Of a DNA stretch of 64,000 bases, positions 18,492 to 28,317 are shown piece by piece. The stretch is from Microbulbifer harenosus (GTDB lineage: Bacteria > Pseudomonadota > Gammaproteobacteria > Pseudomonadales > Cellvibrionaceae): assembly GCF_005771435.1 (NCBI RefSeq), contig NZ_VANI01000014.1, forward strand, positions 62,001 through 126,000, in the 5' to 3' direction. A model generated the notes under the pieces. It was not told where the DNA came from and did no database searches. It saw nothing but the letters and a program-made list of their open reading frames with translations. How positions within the stretch are numbered: position 1 is the first letter of the stretch; each line of letters begins with the position of its first letter. Both the position numbers and the translations under genes were made by a program.

Positions 18492-20858
18492 TTGAGCAGT
18501 TACACTCTCGAATTCGCGAAGCTGGGCATGGCGGATGTCGACAAGGTCGGCGGCAAAAACGCATCACTGGGTGAAATGATTTCTTCGCTCTCCGGCGCGG
18601 GCGTCAGCGTTCCGGGTGGTTTTGCCACTACCGCTGACGCTTTTCGTGAGTTTCTCGCCGGTGCCAAGCTGGATACCCGGATTGCCGAGCGACTTAAAGG
18701 TCTGGATGTAGGTGATGTCACGGCGCTGGCGGCAGCGGGAGAGGAGATCCGCAACTGGTTGCTGGATGCGCCGTTCCCCGCGCAACTCGAAGCGGAGATC
18801 CGCGCAGGTTATGACACCCTCGGTGGCGGCGAAACGGCGGTGGCCGTGCGCTCCTCGGCGACTGCGGAAGACCTGCCGGATGCATCTTTCGCCGGTCAGC
18901 AGGAGACCTTCCTGAACATCCGCGGTATCGACGCGGTGCTGCAGGCAGTAAAAGAAGTGTTTGCCTCCCTGTATAACGATCGCGCTATCGCTTACCGGGT
19001 GCACACCGGCTACGCAGATGTTGGTGTTGCGCTGTCTGCGGGCATTCAGCACATGGTACGCAGTGAAACCGGTGCTTCCGGAGTCATGTTCACCCTGGAT
19101 ACCGAGAGCGGATTCCGCGATGTGATCTTCATTACCGCCGCCTACGGCCTCGGTGAAACCGTGGTACAGGGTGCGGTAAACCCGGACGAGTTCTACCTTT
19201 ACAAGCCTGCCCTGGAAGCCGGCCGACCGGCTATTCTGCGCCGCAACCGCGGCAGCAAGGCGATCAAGATGGTCTACGATGCGAGCGGCGAATGTGGACG
19301 CTCGGTCAAAACCGTGCCGGTCTCCGAGCAGGACCGCCTGCGCTTCGCGCTGAGCGATGCAGAACTTACCGATCTCGCCAACCAGGCGCGCAAAATCGAG
19401 GCCCACTATCAGCGTCCGATGGACATTGAATGGGCCAAGGACGGCGACAGCGGCAAGCTGTTTATCGTTCAGGCGCGCCCGGAGACTGTGCGCTCCCGGG
19501 ATACCGGTACCAGCATTGAGCGCTACAAACTGCAGGAGCGCGGCGACATCCTGTGTGAAGGGCGCGCTATTGGCCAGCGTATTGGCGCCGGCCCCGTGCG
19601 GGTGCTGGAATCTGTAGAAGACATGGCAAAAATGCAGGATGGCGACGTTCTGGTTACCGACATGACCGATCCCGACTGGGAGCCGGTATTGAAGAAAGCC
19701 AGTGCCATCGTCACCAACCGCGGCGGTCGCACCTGTCACGCCGCGATCATTGCCCGTGAACTGGGGATTCCGGCGGTCGTAGGCTGTGGTGATGCTACGG
19801 ACAAGCTGACGACTGGTACCCCGGTCACCGTCACCTGCGCGGAGGGTGACACCGGATTTGTGATGTCCGGTCAGTTGGACTTCGAGCGTTCTCTCACCGA
19901 AGTGAGTGACATGCCGGAGCTGCCGTTCAAGATCATGCTCAATGTCGGCAATCCGGACCGCGCATTTGCGTTCAGCAATCTGCCGAATCAGGGCGTGGGG
20001 CTTGCGCGGCTTGAGTTCATCCTCAACCGCATGATCGGTATTCACCCCAAGGCCTTGCTTGAGCTGGATCGCCTGCCGGCAGATCTGCAACAGAATATCC
20101 GCAACCGCATCGGCGGATACGCCTCGCCGGAAGATTTTATTGTCGAGAAACTGGTGGAGGGCATTTCCACACTGGCTGCGGCCTTTGCACCAAACCGTAC
20201 CATTGTGCGCCTGTCGGACTTCAAGTCCAATGAGTATGCGCACCTTGTGGGTGGTCAGATGTACGAGCCCAGTGAGGAAAACCCGATGTTGGGTTTTCGC
20301 GGCGCATCGCGCTACCGCTCAAAGGATTTCCGCGAATGCTTTGCGCTTGAGTGCCGCGCGCTGAAAAAAGTGCGCGACGAAATGGGGCTTACCAATGTGG
20401 AAATCATGGTGCCCTTCGTGCGCACTCCTGATGAGGCCCGTCAGGTTGTTGAGTTGTTGGAGGAAAACGGCCTGAAGCGGGGCGAGAATGGCCTCAAGCT
20501 CATCATGATGTGTGAGTTGCCATCCAATGCACTGCTGGCAGATGAGTTCCTGCAGTACTTCGACGGTTTCTCCATCGGTTCCAATGACCTGACCCAGTTG
20601 ACCCTGGGGCTGGACCGGGATTCAGGGCTGGTAGCGGAGCTGTTCGATGAGCGCGATCCTGCAGTAAAAATGCTGCTGTCCCGCGCTATTCAGGCGTGTA
20701 AGAAAGCGGGCAAGTACGTGGGTATCTGCGGCCAGGGTCCGTCCGACCACAAGGATTTTGCCCAGTGGTTGATGGAAGAGGGCATCGACAGCGTTTCCCT
20801 GAATCCGGATACCGCGGTAGACACCTGGTTGTACCTGGCGAACAGCCAGAAGGCCTGA
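18492..20858 (+). CDS. ppsA: Phosphoenolpyruvate synthase
   Basis: Makes PEP from pyruvate and ATP for gluconeogenesis, 788 residues. Domains in order: ATP-grasp-like nucleotide domain ([34 protein letters not shown]) to about residue 350; the mobile phosphohistidine domain with [18 protein letters not shown] (His about residue 418); and the PEP/pyruvate TIM barrel ending with GICGQGPSD and SVSLNPD. Length matches E. coli PpsA (792). The start is TTG 18492, with GAGGGC upstream and immediately preceding the conserved [14 protein letters not shown] at 18450 fits a -10 box. It is divergent from ppsR and followed by a terminator. Confidence 0.97.
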   Translation: MSSYTLEFAKLGMADVDKVGGKNASLGEMISSLSGAGVSVPGGFATTADAFREFLAGAKLDTRIAERLKGLDVGDVTALAAAGEEIRNWLLDAPFPAQLEAEIRAGYDTLGGGETAVAVRSSATAEDLPDASFAGQQETFLNIRGIDAVLQAVKEVFASLYNDRAIAYRVHTGYADVGVALSAGIQHMVRSETGASGVMFTLDTESGFRDVIFITAAYGLGETVVQGAVNPDEFYLYKPALEAGRPAILRRNRGSKAIKMVYDASGECGRSVKTVPVSEQDRLRFALSDAELTDLANQARKIEAHYQRPMDIEWAKDGDSGKLFIVQARPETVRSRDTGTSIERYKLQERGDILCEGRAIGQRIGAGPVRVLESVEDMAKMQDGDVLVTDMTDPDWEPVLKKASAIVTNRGGRTCHAAIIARELGIPAVVGCGDATDKLTTGTPVTVTCAEGDTGFVMSGQLDFERSLTEVSDMPELPFKIMLNVGNPDRAFAFSNLPNQGVGLARLEFILNRMIGIHPKALLELDRLPADLQQNIRNRIGGYASPEDFIVEKLVEGISTLAAAFAPNRTIVRLSDFKSNEYAHLVGGQMYEPSEENPMLGFRGASRYRSKDFRECFALECRALKKVRDEMGLTNVEIMVPFVRTPDEARQVVELLEENGLKRGENGLKLIMMCELPSNALLADEFLQYFDGFSIGSNDLTQLTLGLDRDSGLVAELFDERDPAVKMLLSRAIQACKKAGKYVGICGQGPSDHKDFAQWLMEEGIDSVSLNPDTAVDTWLYLANSQKA

Positions 20859-20918
20859 TACAGAAGCCCCGAACTTACCGATCGTCACTGACTCAGCCCC
20901 TGATTCAGCTTGACTCTG

Positions 20919-20947
20919 AAAAAAGCGACTTTTCCAGTCGCTTTTTT
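20919..20947 (+). terminator. Rho-independent terminator of ppsA
   Basis: Stem AAAAAAGCGACT (20919-20930) / AGTCGCTTTTTT (20936-20947), loop TTTCC, followed by more T. Confidence 0.88.
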
Positions 20948-21264
20948 TTCATCCCCGCCTGAAACAATTTCCCACCATTGCCCGCTTTTCAATAAAAGCA
21001 TCTTTGCCGGCTGTTGGTTCATAACCTTGTGAACATTTTTCCTCCACGCTAAGTCAATTGCCAATCCCCATAACAGGGGGTTCTGGGCATGTAAATCAGT
21101 CTAAGAGCATCGTACCCAGTCAATAGAATCGGAAAGGTTCCCGAAAAAAGTCCGGAATTCCCCGGATGATTTTCGGGAAACCTGACTTGCACTGCTGCAC
21201 TGTGCACGCAGTTGAAACCTTCGATTGAAGTTCTGACGAGTTGAATCCTGATTGAGGTGCCACC
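20948..21264. other. Gene-free stretch with a long imperfect hairpin
   Basis: No coding frame looks real here. The visible structure is a stem-loop at 21136-21182: GGTTCCCGAAAA against TTTTCGGGAAACC with one bulge, and an inner stem TCCGG (21151) / CCGGA (21162) closing on AATTCC. No T run follows, so it is not a standard terminator. It lies about 80 bases before the L,D-transpeptidase start and could act in its leader RNA or bind a protein as DNA. Confidence 0.4.
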
Positions 21265-21954
21265 ATGCAAAGTAGTTCGAAATGCACATTGCAAAAGCTC
21301 CAGACTGAATGTCCCCCGGTCTCGTCACCTCCAGGTGCAGTGTTCGCTGCCCGCGGTGGTGGGCATACGATTGCGACATCTGTGGACTCCACGCAGGCGT
21401 GGTGGCGCATGCTGCTTATGTTCATGCTGTTGTTAGGAGCGCTTGTGGGCGGCTTGTGGGCGAACCCGGTCAATGCTCATGGCGGTGTCAATTGGTTCGA
21501 CGATGCAGCGGCGATGAACTCTTCCGGTTCGCCCTCCATCAGAATCAATCTCTCGGAGCAGAAAGCCTACTTTTACAAAGGTTCGCGCCTGGTCGGCGTG
21601 TCGCTGATCTCTTCCGGCAAGCGCGGGTTCAGCACAAGCCCTGGTAATTTCCGCGTGCTGGCAAAGCGCCCCAACCACCGCTCCAGCATCTACGGCAGCT
21701 ACGTCGATAGTTCCACCGGACGCGTGGTGAAAGCCGACGTAGATACGCGCAAGCATCGCCGCCCGCCCGGTACCCACTATCGCGGGGCGAAAATGAATCA
21801 CTACATCCGGTTCAATGGTGGTATCGGTCTGCACGCCTCCGGCCATGTGCCGCGCTATCCGGCGTCCCACGGCTGCGTGCGTATGCCCCCGCACATGGCG
21901 AGTAAGTTTTACCAGTACGCCCGGGTGGGTATGCCGGTAAGAGTGAGCTATTGA
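21265..21954 (+). CDS. L,D-transpeptidase (YkuD domain)
   Basis: Predicted periplasmic enzyme of 229 residues that cross-links peptidoglycan or attaches proteins to it. After a 45-residue basic start comes one membrane segment, MLLMFMLLLGALVGGLW, acting as signal anchor or late signal peptide. The catalytic domain (about 85-229) begins with IRINLSEQKAYFYKG and contains GGIGLHASGHVPRYPASHG with the Cys active site in SHGCVRMP. ATG 21265 has GAGGTG upstream. The N-terminus before the membrane segment is unusually long; an internal start at MLLMFM would give a normal signal peptide. Alone in its transcript as far as can be seen. Confidence 0.9.
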   Translation: MQSSSKCTLQKLQTECPPVSSPPGAVFAARGGGHTIATSVDSTQAWWRMLLMFMLLLGALVGGLWANPVNAHGGVNWFDDAAAMNSSGSPSIRINLSEQKAYFYKGSRLVGVSLISSGKRGFSTSPGNFRVLAKRPNHRSSIYGSYVDSSTGRVVKADVDTRKHRRPPGTHYRGAKMNHYIRFNGGIGLHASGHVPRYPASHGCVRMPPHMASKFYQYARVGMPVRVSY

Positions 21955-22187
21955 GGTGATGTTACAGGGAGAAAATTCGCCGGTGACCTGGCAAGAATGT
22001 CTGAATTGGTAAGCCAGCTTGCCGGCTCTTAAACCGCTTGCCCAGATAGAAGAGGGTGAGTTCTTCGCCGGGATTATCCATCAGGGTAATTCCCGGCATT
22101 TTTATTTGTGCACTGCGCGGAACCGGGCTCGCCGCTAAGATGGGTTGGTCAATATTTTGCAACCCGTTATTCGGCAGGAGCCTTTTT

Positions 22188-22691
22188 ATGCAAGCCACAA
22201 CAATTTCCACCCCTGATCTTTGCGACACATTTCCGGACCTGGTCTGTGTGGTGGAACCGATGTTCATCAACTACGGCGGCAGAGAGCGGTTTGGCGGCCA
22301 GATAGTGACTATCAAGTGCTTCGAAGATAACTCGTTGGTGCGGGACCTGGTGGCGGAAGCGGGCACCGGCAAGGTACTGGTAGTGGACGCTGGTGGCTCC
22401 ATGCGCCGCGCCTGTCTCGGCGATCTTCTGGCGGAGAAGGCTACCTTGAACGGATGGGAAGGTATCCTTATGTACGGCTGCATCCGCGATGTGGATGCCA
22501 TTTCTGGACTAGAGTTAGGAGTACAGGCGCTCGGAAGCCACCCCATGAAGACCGACAAAAAAGGGGTCGGTGAACGCGATATCGCAGTGACTTTTGGCGG
22601 CGTCACCTTTAAACCTGGAGAGTATTTGTACGCTGATAATAACGGCGTGATAGTTTCTCCCCAACCTCTTATTCAAATTGGAAATATCTGA
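22188..22691 (+). CDS. rraA: RraA family regulator of RNase E activity
   Basis: A 167-residue protein of the RraA/HMG-CHA aldolase fold. Enteric RraA forms a trimeric ring that binds RNase E and inhibits mRNA decay. The signatures [36 protein letters not shown] and [10 protein letters not shown] match true RraA more than the aldolases. ATG 22188 has CAGGAG 7 bases upstream. The end overlaps the start of the EamA gene by 14 bases. Confidence 0.93.
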   Translation: MQATTISTPDLCDTFPDLVCVVEPMFINYGGRERFGGQIVTIKCFEDNSLVRDLVAEAGTGKVLVVDAGGSMRRACLGDLLAEKATLNGWEGILMYGCIRDVDAISGLELGVQALGSHPMKTDKKGVGERDIAVTFGGVTFKPGEYLYADNNGVIVSPQPLIQIGNI

Positions 22692-23520
22692 GACTGTTTT
22701 ATTTGCGCTGGTCCTGCTGTCTGCCCTTGCCCACGCCGTGTGGAATGCCGTGGTAAAGCACAGCGGCGAAGGTTTCCTGCAGCTGGCGATGATTCGCAGT
22801 GTCGGCTTGCTGGTTGGCGCGGCCCTGGCGACGCAACTCCCATTGCCTGGAAAAAATGCGCTGGGCTTTCTGATCGGTGGGGCCTTCTTCCAGTATCTGT
22901 ACTTCTTCCTGCTTTCCCGTTCGTATCAGGCACTGGATTACGGCACCGCCTATCCCATGGCGCGGGGCGTCACACCACTGATGGTAGCGATTGCCGCATT
23001 ACTGTTCCTGGATGAATCGCTCGCACCGCTGCAGCTTACCGGCATATTGCTTGTGACCTGCGGCATCTTCGCGCTGATCATGAAGGAACTGAAAGTCAGC
23101 GGGCGCGGAATCTTTTACTCCCTTGGCACCGGTATCGCCATTACCGGGTACACGACACTCGGCGCCGCGGGGGTGCGCAGTGTCGCCAACCCACTCAGCT
23201 ATGTGGCCTGGCTGGAAATTCTCTCCGGTGGCGGTGTCATCCTTGCCGTGTTGTTTACCCGTCCGATGAAAGGGCTGGCATTCGCCCGCGCGAATCTGCT
23301 GCGCAGCTCCCTGTCCGGCGTGCTCGCCACTGGCGGCTTCGGTATTGCGCTCTGGGCCACATCGATGATGCCCGTCGCCGCGGTGGCCGCTACCCGCGAA
23401 GTCAGCATCCTGTTTGCCTCCATCATTTCCGTGGTTTTGCTCAACGAGCGTTTCTCCACCCAGCGTCTGCTCGCCGCATTGATAATTTTCTGCGGTGTTG
23501 GCACTCTGGCATTCGCCTGA
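22678..23520 (+). CDS. EamA-type (DMT superfamily) transporter
   Basis: Inner-membrane protein of 280 residues with ten predicted helices in two EamA repeats; the first ends near [20 protein letters not shown] and the second near [20 protein letters not shown], the conserved end of each repeat. Such proteins export amino acids or other small metabolites; the substrate is unknown. The start is a TTG at 22678 inside the end of rraA, with no clear ribosome binding site, so translation may be coupled to rraA. Confidence 0.88.
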   Translation: MEISETVLFALVLLSALAHAVWNAVVKHSGEGFLQLAMIRSVGLLVGAALATQLPLPGKNALGFLIGGAFFQYLYFFLLSRSYQALDYGTAYPMARGVTPLMVAIAALLFLDESLAPLQLTGILLVTCGIFALIMKELKVSGRGIFYSLGTGIAITGYTTLGAAGVRSVANPLSYVAWLEILSGGGVILAVLFTRPMKGLAFARANLLRSSLSGVLATGGFGIALWATSMMPVAAVAATREVSILFASIISVVLLNERFSTQRLLAALIIFCGVGTLAFA

Positions 23521-23635
23521 TCGCAACCAGTGGCTGTTCATTGCCTATAGTTGCAGGCAAGTCTCTGTATCAATTTTTTGTGGCATCGCTGTATAGGCAG
23601 TGAATGTCGCTGTTTTCAGCTGACAAGGATAAGTG

Positions 23636-25861
23636 ATGAGCAACCTGCGCCAGAAGTGGATCACCGCGCCGCTGTTAAAGTGGATCAAAAAAGTACTGCC
23701 GCCGATTTCCGATACCGAACGCGAGGCCATGGAGGCGGGGGAAGTGTGGTGGGATGCGCAACTGTTATCCGGAAAACCGGATTGGGATCAATTGCTGAAT
23801 ATGGGCCCCCCAGAGCTGACGGACGCGGAACAGGCGTTTCTGGACGGCCCGGTGGAAGAACTGTGCAAGATGGTCGACGACTGGAAAATTTCCTACGAAG
23901 ATCACGACATTTCGCCAGAGATCTGGGAATTCCTCAAAAAGAACCGCTTCTTTGGCATCATCATTCCCGAAGAATTCGGTGGCCTCGGTTTTTCGCCCAC
24001 CGCACACGCGCAGATCGTCACCAAAATTTCCACCCGTAGCACCAGCGTCGGCGTCACCGTGATGGTGCCGAACTCCCTCGGCCCTGGTGAACTGCTGATG
24101 GCACATGGTACCGAGGCACAGAAGAACCATTACCTGCCGCGACTCGCCGATGGCCGTGAGATTCCCTGTTTTGGTCTCACCAGTCCGGAAGCGGGGTCTG
24201 ACGCCGCCTCCATGGTGGACAACGGTGTGGTCTGCTATCAGGAATACAAGGGCGAGAAAACCCTCGGTATGCGCGTGAACTGGCACAAGCGCTACATTAC
24301 TCTTGGTCCGGTGGCGACGATTCTAGGGCTTGCTTTTAAACTCTACGACCCGGATCACATCCTCGGCGAGGAGGAGGATCTCGGTATTACTGTGGCTCTT
24401 GTACCCACCGACACACCCGGGGTGAAGATTGGCCAGCGTCACCTGCCGGCGCTGCAGGCGTTCATGAACGGACCCAATTGGGGTGAGGATGTATTCATCC
24501 CCATGGATTGGATCATAGGAGGGCAGGAGAATATCGGGCGAGGCTGGCACATGTTGATGAGTGCGCTTGCGGCTGGCCGCGGTATTTCACTGCCATCGCT
24601 CTCCACGGGTGGTGCGAAACTCGCAGCGCGCACAACCGGGGCCTATGCGCACATCCGCGAGCAATTTGGCATTCCCATCGGAAAGTTCGAGGGTGTCCAG
24701 CGCCGACTCGCAGAGATAGCCGCAATTGCCTATGTGCTGGACTCCGCGCACATGACAACAACCCGCGCGCTGGATCAGGGGCGCAAGCCGGCGGTAGTCT
24801 CGGCAATCATGAAGGCCCATGCTACCAATGGGCTGCGCCAGGCCATCAATGACGCCATGGATATCCACGCTGGGAAGGCCATTATGGACGGGCCGATGAA
24901 CTATCTCGGTAATGTGTACCGTGCGGTACCAGTGGCGATCACGGTAGAAGGTGCCAATATTCTCACTCGCAGCCTGATGATCTTCGGGCAGGGCGCCATC
25001 CGCTGCCACCCATACCTTTTACAGGAAATGGAGGCGGCCACCAATGAAGACGAAGCCGAAGGCTTGAAGCAGCTGGATGCGCTGTTGCCGAAGCACGTGC
25101 TGTTCCAGCTCAAAACTTTCTGCCGGGCCGTCTTCCACGGCTGGACCGGGGGCCTGTTTGCCAGCAGCCCGCAAGGCGTTGGCAGCGCGGCTAAGTACTA
25201 CCGCCAGATGAACCGTTATTCCGCAGTGCTGACGCTGGTGACTGAAATTTCCCTGATGGTGCTCGGTGGAGAATTGAAGCGCAAAGAACTGATCTCCGCG
25301 CGGCTCGGAGACGTGCTCAGTGAACTCTACCTGATGAGTGCCACCCTCAAGCGTTTCAATGACGACGGCAGCCCCGCAGCCGATCGCCCGCTGCTGGAAT
25401 TCGCCATGCGCGCCGGTTTCCACAATATCGAGGTAAGTCTGATCGAGGTGTTCCACAACTTCCCGGTGCGTTTTGTAGGCCAGATAATGCAGTTCCTCAC
25501 CATGCCCTGGGGCCACAGTATTCGCGCCGCTTCCGACCGCCAGGCGCGCGCCTGTGCCGATCTGATCATGAAGCCCGGTGATACCCGCGACCGTTTGACC
25601 CGCGGTGTATTTCTCGGCAATCCCGGCGACGGCATCGACATCGTCGAACAGGCCTTCATCAGCAGCCACCAGACTGAAAGTATTCGCAACAGGATGAGAA
25701 AAGGTGGACTGCGCGCACTGAATGACGATGCCATCGACGCTGCGCTGGAGGAAAAACTGATCAGTGAAGACGAGGCAAAGAAAATCCGCGCGACGGCTGC
25801 CGCCGTCAACAAAGCCATACAGGTGGATCACTACGAGTCGCTTTCCCCGGCTGGCAGATAA
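23636..25861 (+). CDS. fadE: Acyl-CoA dehydrogenase FadE
   Basis: Flavoenzyme of 741 residues for the first step of fatty-acid beta-oxidation. It has the FadE architecture: an N-terminal section, the acyl-CoA dehydrogenase core (FFGIIIPEEFGGLGFSPTAH, FGLTSPEAGSDAASM, IREQFGIPIGKFEGVQRRLA), and the long C-terminal DUF1974 extension rich in helices (FHNFPVRFVGQIMQFL, GDGIDIVEQAFI). It is shorter than E. coli FadE (814) because the hydrophobic N-terminus is reduced. ATG 23636 has AAGGA 6 bases before it; GTG 23633 is too close to that site. The next gene starts 15 bases after the stop, so the two are an operon. Confidence 0.96.
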   Translation: MSNLRQKWITAPLLKWIKKVLPPISDTEREAMEAGEVWWDAQLLSGKPDWDQLLNMGPPELTDAEQAFLDGPVEELCKMVDDWKISYEDHDISPEIWEFLKKNRFFGIIIPEEFGGLGFSPTAHAQIVTKISTRSTSVGVTVMVPNSLGPGELLMAHGTEAQKNHYLPRLADGREIPCFGLTSPEAGSDAASMVDNGVVCYQEYKGEKTLGMRVNWHKRYITLGPVATILGLAFKLYDPDHILGEEEDLGITVALVPTDTPGVKIGQRHLPALQAFMNGPNWGEDVFIPMDWIIGGQENIGRGWHMLMSALAAGRGISLPSLSTGGAKLAARTTGAYAHIREQFGIPIGKFEGVQRRLAEIAAIAYVLDSAHMTTTRALDQGRKPAVVSAIMKAHATNGLRQAINDAMDIHAGKAIMDGPMNYLGNVYRAVPVAITVEGANILTRSLMIFGQGAIRCHPYLLQEMEAATNEDEAEGLKQLDALLPKHVLFQLKTFCRAVFHGWTGGLFASSPQGVGSAAKYYRQMNRYSAVLTLVTEISLMVLGGELKRKELISARLGDVLSELYLMSATLKRFNDDGSPAADRPLLEFAMRAGFHNIEVSLIEVFHNFPVRFVGQIMQFLTMPWGHSIRAASDRQARACADLIMKPGDTRDRLTRGVFLGNPGDGIDIVEQAFISSHQTESIRNRMRKGGLRALNDDAIDAALEEKLISEDEAKKIRATAAAVNKAIQVDHYESLSPAGR

Positions 25862-25876
25862 AGGTTGGAAGCATCC

Positions 25877-28099
25877 ATGGCAAAACCGGAAACGTTCAAT
25901 GCAGCCGAGATCTGTGTGGATGCGGTGCTGGAGAAGGTTGGAAAACGCATTGTATTGGGGCTGCCCCTCGGGCTTGGCAAGGCCAACCAGTTTGCCAATA
26001 CCTTGTACGCGCGAGCGGAACAAGACCCGGAAATTGAACTTACTATCTATACCGCACTGACCCTTGAGCGCCCATCCGCGGACAATGAATTACATCGGCG
26101 TTTTGTGCAGCCATTGCTGGACCGGCTCTACGCGGACTATCAGGACCTGGCCTACAACCAGGCCCGTCGCAACGGACTGCTGCCGGCCAATGTGGAGGTG
26201 TGCGAATTTTTTCTGCAGCCCGGCAGCTTCCTGCATGTGAACTCCGTGCAGCAGAGTTACGTCAGCGCCAATTACACCCACGTGCCGCGGGACCTGCTTG
26301 ATCGCGGCGTCAACGTGATCGCACAGATGATTTCGCCAGCTGCGGACGGCAGCGGCGATTACAGCCTAAGCAGCAATCCCGACCTGACGCTACCGGTACT
26401 TGAGCTGGCGCGGGAGCGCGGACACGGGCCGATTACGCTGGTGGGAGAAGTGAATCCGCGGCTGCCTTTTGTCGGTGGCGATGCGCGGGTTGCCGCCGAC
26501 AGGTTCGACTTCCTGCTCGAGGGGGAAGCATTCACGAAGGAGCTTTTCGCTGCTCCCAACGCCCCGGTACGCCTGACCGATTATGCGCTTGCGTTTCATA
26601 TTGCCGGCCTGGTACGCGACGGCGGTACCCTGCAGGTGGGAATCGGTACACTGGGCGATGCCATTTGTCACGTGCTGCGCCTGCGCCACTGCAACAATGC
26701 GGATTACCGGGATATTTTGCAGTCCCTGGATGTGGATACCGAGCGTGTCCTGTTCAAGCAGCCGCTGGAACTGAGCGATTTCCAGAAGGGCCTGTACGGT
26801 GCCAGTGAGATGGTGCCCGAAGGTTTCCTGCACCTGCGTCGCGCCGGAGTGCTGAAGCGGAAGGTGTTTTCCGATGCGACACTGCAGAAGCTGCTGAATG
26901 ACGGTGTCATCAGCGATACCATTGACGAAAACACCCTGATTGCCCTGCGCGATGCCGGGCGTATCCAATGCCCGCTGACGGAGGCGGACACACGGTTCCT
27001 GCAGGCGGTAGGTATTGTCGATCCTCGTTATAGCTGGCGCGGTCACCGCTTTCTCGATGAGCACGGCGAGATCGAAGAGTGCGATCTGCACAGCGGCGCC
27101 GGGCGCAATAAACTCCTGGGCAGTTGCGCCGGTAAGCCACTGCCTGATGGTACTTGGTTGCACGGTGGTTTTTATCTCGGTTCCACCGCTATGTACCGCG
27201 CATTGCGGGAAATGCCGGCACAGGAAATGGCCGGCATCAATATGACCGCCATTGATTACATCAATGAGCTGCAAAAAGACCGCGACCTCAAGATCGCCCA
27301 GCGTCAGCACGCGCGTTTCGTCAACTCCGCGATGATGGTCACCCTGAACGGCGCGGTGATTTCCGATGGGCTGGAAAACGGGCAGGTGGTCAGCGGTGTG
27401 GGCGGCCAGTATAACTTTGTTGCCCAGGCCCACGAATTGCCCGGGGGCCGCTCGGTGATAGCTCTCGCCAGCACACGTCTGGCCGGTGGCCGCATACGCA
27501 GCAACATCATCTGGGAATATCCCCATTGCACCATTCCCCGACACCTGCGGGATATCGTTGTCACTGAGTACGGTGTTGCCAACCTGCGCGGAAAATCCGA
27601 CCGCGACGTTATTGCTGCCATGCTGTGCATTGCCGATTCACGCTTCCAGCAGGAGCTGATGGACAAAGCCAAAGCTGCCGGCAAAATAGAGGCGGACTAC
27701 ACCATTCCGGAAGTATTCCGTAACAACACACCAGAGCGCATACATGCGGTCTTCGCCCAAGGGCACCGCCTGCAGTTGCTGCCGTACTACCCCCTCGGTA
27801 CCGACCTCACTTTGGAAGAAGCCCGGCTCGCGGTGGCGTTGAAAGCACTGAAAGAAGAGGGGCGCAAGCTCTGGGATCTGTGGCCAATAGTGCGCAAAGG
27901 GCGAAGCGTTTGCAAAAGCAAAGCGCCGGAATACAAATTCGTACACGAATGTCTTGAGCGCATGGAATTTGAATACAGCGATACGTTTGAGCATCGTCTG
28001 GAGGCTTATCTGGTCGCGGGTTCGCTGGTGTTATTTCTTGAAAAAGACCGTCCTCTGGGGGAAGTGTCAGATCTGGCGCTAGCGCCTACCCCTGTCTAA
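25877..28099 (+). CDS. Acetyl-CoA hydrolase/transferase family protein, long form
   Basis: A 740-residue protein of the acetyl-CoA hydrolase / CoA-transferase group. The N-terminal transferase part has VLGLPLGLGKANQFANTLYA, and the C-terminal hydrolase domain has VVSGVGGQYNFVAQAHELPG with LRDIVVTEYGVANLRGKSD, the usual GGQ and TEYG landmarks. About 130 residues follow that domain (from RLQLLPYYPLGTDLTLEEAR), ending with a helical section. Typical family members are near 430-520 residues, so this is an extended form. ATG 25877 is chosen because GGAAG sits 5 bases upstream. It follows fadE by 15 bases, which suggests CoA recycling or acyl-CoA thioester handling during fatty-acid use. The reaction is not certain. 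Confidence 0.85.
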   Translation: MAKPETFNAAEICVDAVLEKVGKRIVLGLPLGLGKANQFANTLYARAEQDPEIELTIYTALTLERPSADNELHRRFVQPLLDRLYADYQDLAYNQARRNGLLPANVEVCEFFLQPGSFLHVNSVQQSYVSANYTHVPRDLLDRGVNVIAQMISPAADGSGDYSLSSNPDLTLPVLELARERGHGPITLVGEVNPRLPFVGGDARVAADRFDFLLEGEAFTKELFAAPNAPVRLTDYALAFHIAGLVRDGGTLQVGIGTLGDAICHVLRLRHCNNADYRDILQSLDVDTERVLFKQPLELSDFQKGLYGASEMVPEGFLHLRRAGVLKRKVFSDATLQKLLNDGVISDTIDENTLIALRDAGRIQCPLTEADTRFLQAVGIVDPRYSWRGHRFLDEHGEIEECDLHSGAGRNKLLGSCAGKPLPDGTWLHGGFYLGSTAMYRALREMPAQEMAGINMTAIDYINELQKDRDLKIAQRQHARFVNSAMMVTLNGAVISDGLENGQVVSGVGGQYNFVAQAHELPGGRSVIALASTRLAGGRIRSNIIWEYPHCTIPRHLRDIVVTEYGVANLRGKSDRDVIAAMLCIADSRFQQELMDKAKAAGKIEADYTIPEVFRNNTPERIHAVFAQGHRLQLLPYYPLGTDLTLEEARLAVALKALKEEGRKLWDLWPIVRKGRSVCKSKAPEYKFVHECLERMEFEYSDTFEHRLEAYLVAGSLVLFLEKDRPLGEVSDLALAPTPV

Positions 28100-28106
28100 G
28101 GATATC

Positions 28107-28203
28107 TCTAAAAACCGTCATTCCCGCGAAGGCGAGAATCTAGAAACCCCGTGGCTACTTGGCCCGCGCCTTCTCGGGGGTGACGGGGAAACGAATTTTT
28201 AGA
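28107..28203. repeat. MITE-like inverted-repeat element, 97 bp
   Basis: Outer ends TCTAAAAA (28107-28114) and TTTTTAGA (28196-28203) are exact inverses. Inside them CCGTCATTCCCGCGAAGGCG (28115-28134) matches the inverse complement of CGCCTTCTCGGGGGTGACGG at 17 of 20 positions. The GTCATTCCCGCGAA core resembles a motif that recurs in interspersed repeats of many Proteobacteria. It carries no gene. It sits between the acetyl-CoA hydrolase gene and the toxin locus. Confidence 0.6.
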
Positions 28204-28317
28204 AGTGTTTTAAGTAGTTCTCCACAAAATTTTGGGAAATTTTCCCTCCCCCCTCTTCATGATTCGTGTTAGTTTCTCGCGCTCAAAATTTATCATTTCA
28301 CGGAATATGACACGGAT

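Noticed and set aside
18564..20243. 559-residue minus-strand frame inside ppsA
   Set aside because: Antisense shadow of a certain gene; no recognisable domain.
25019..27544. Minus-strand frames of 334 and 384 residues across fadE and the acetyl-CoA hydrolase gene
   Set aside because: Antisense shadows of clearly recognised enzymes.
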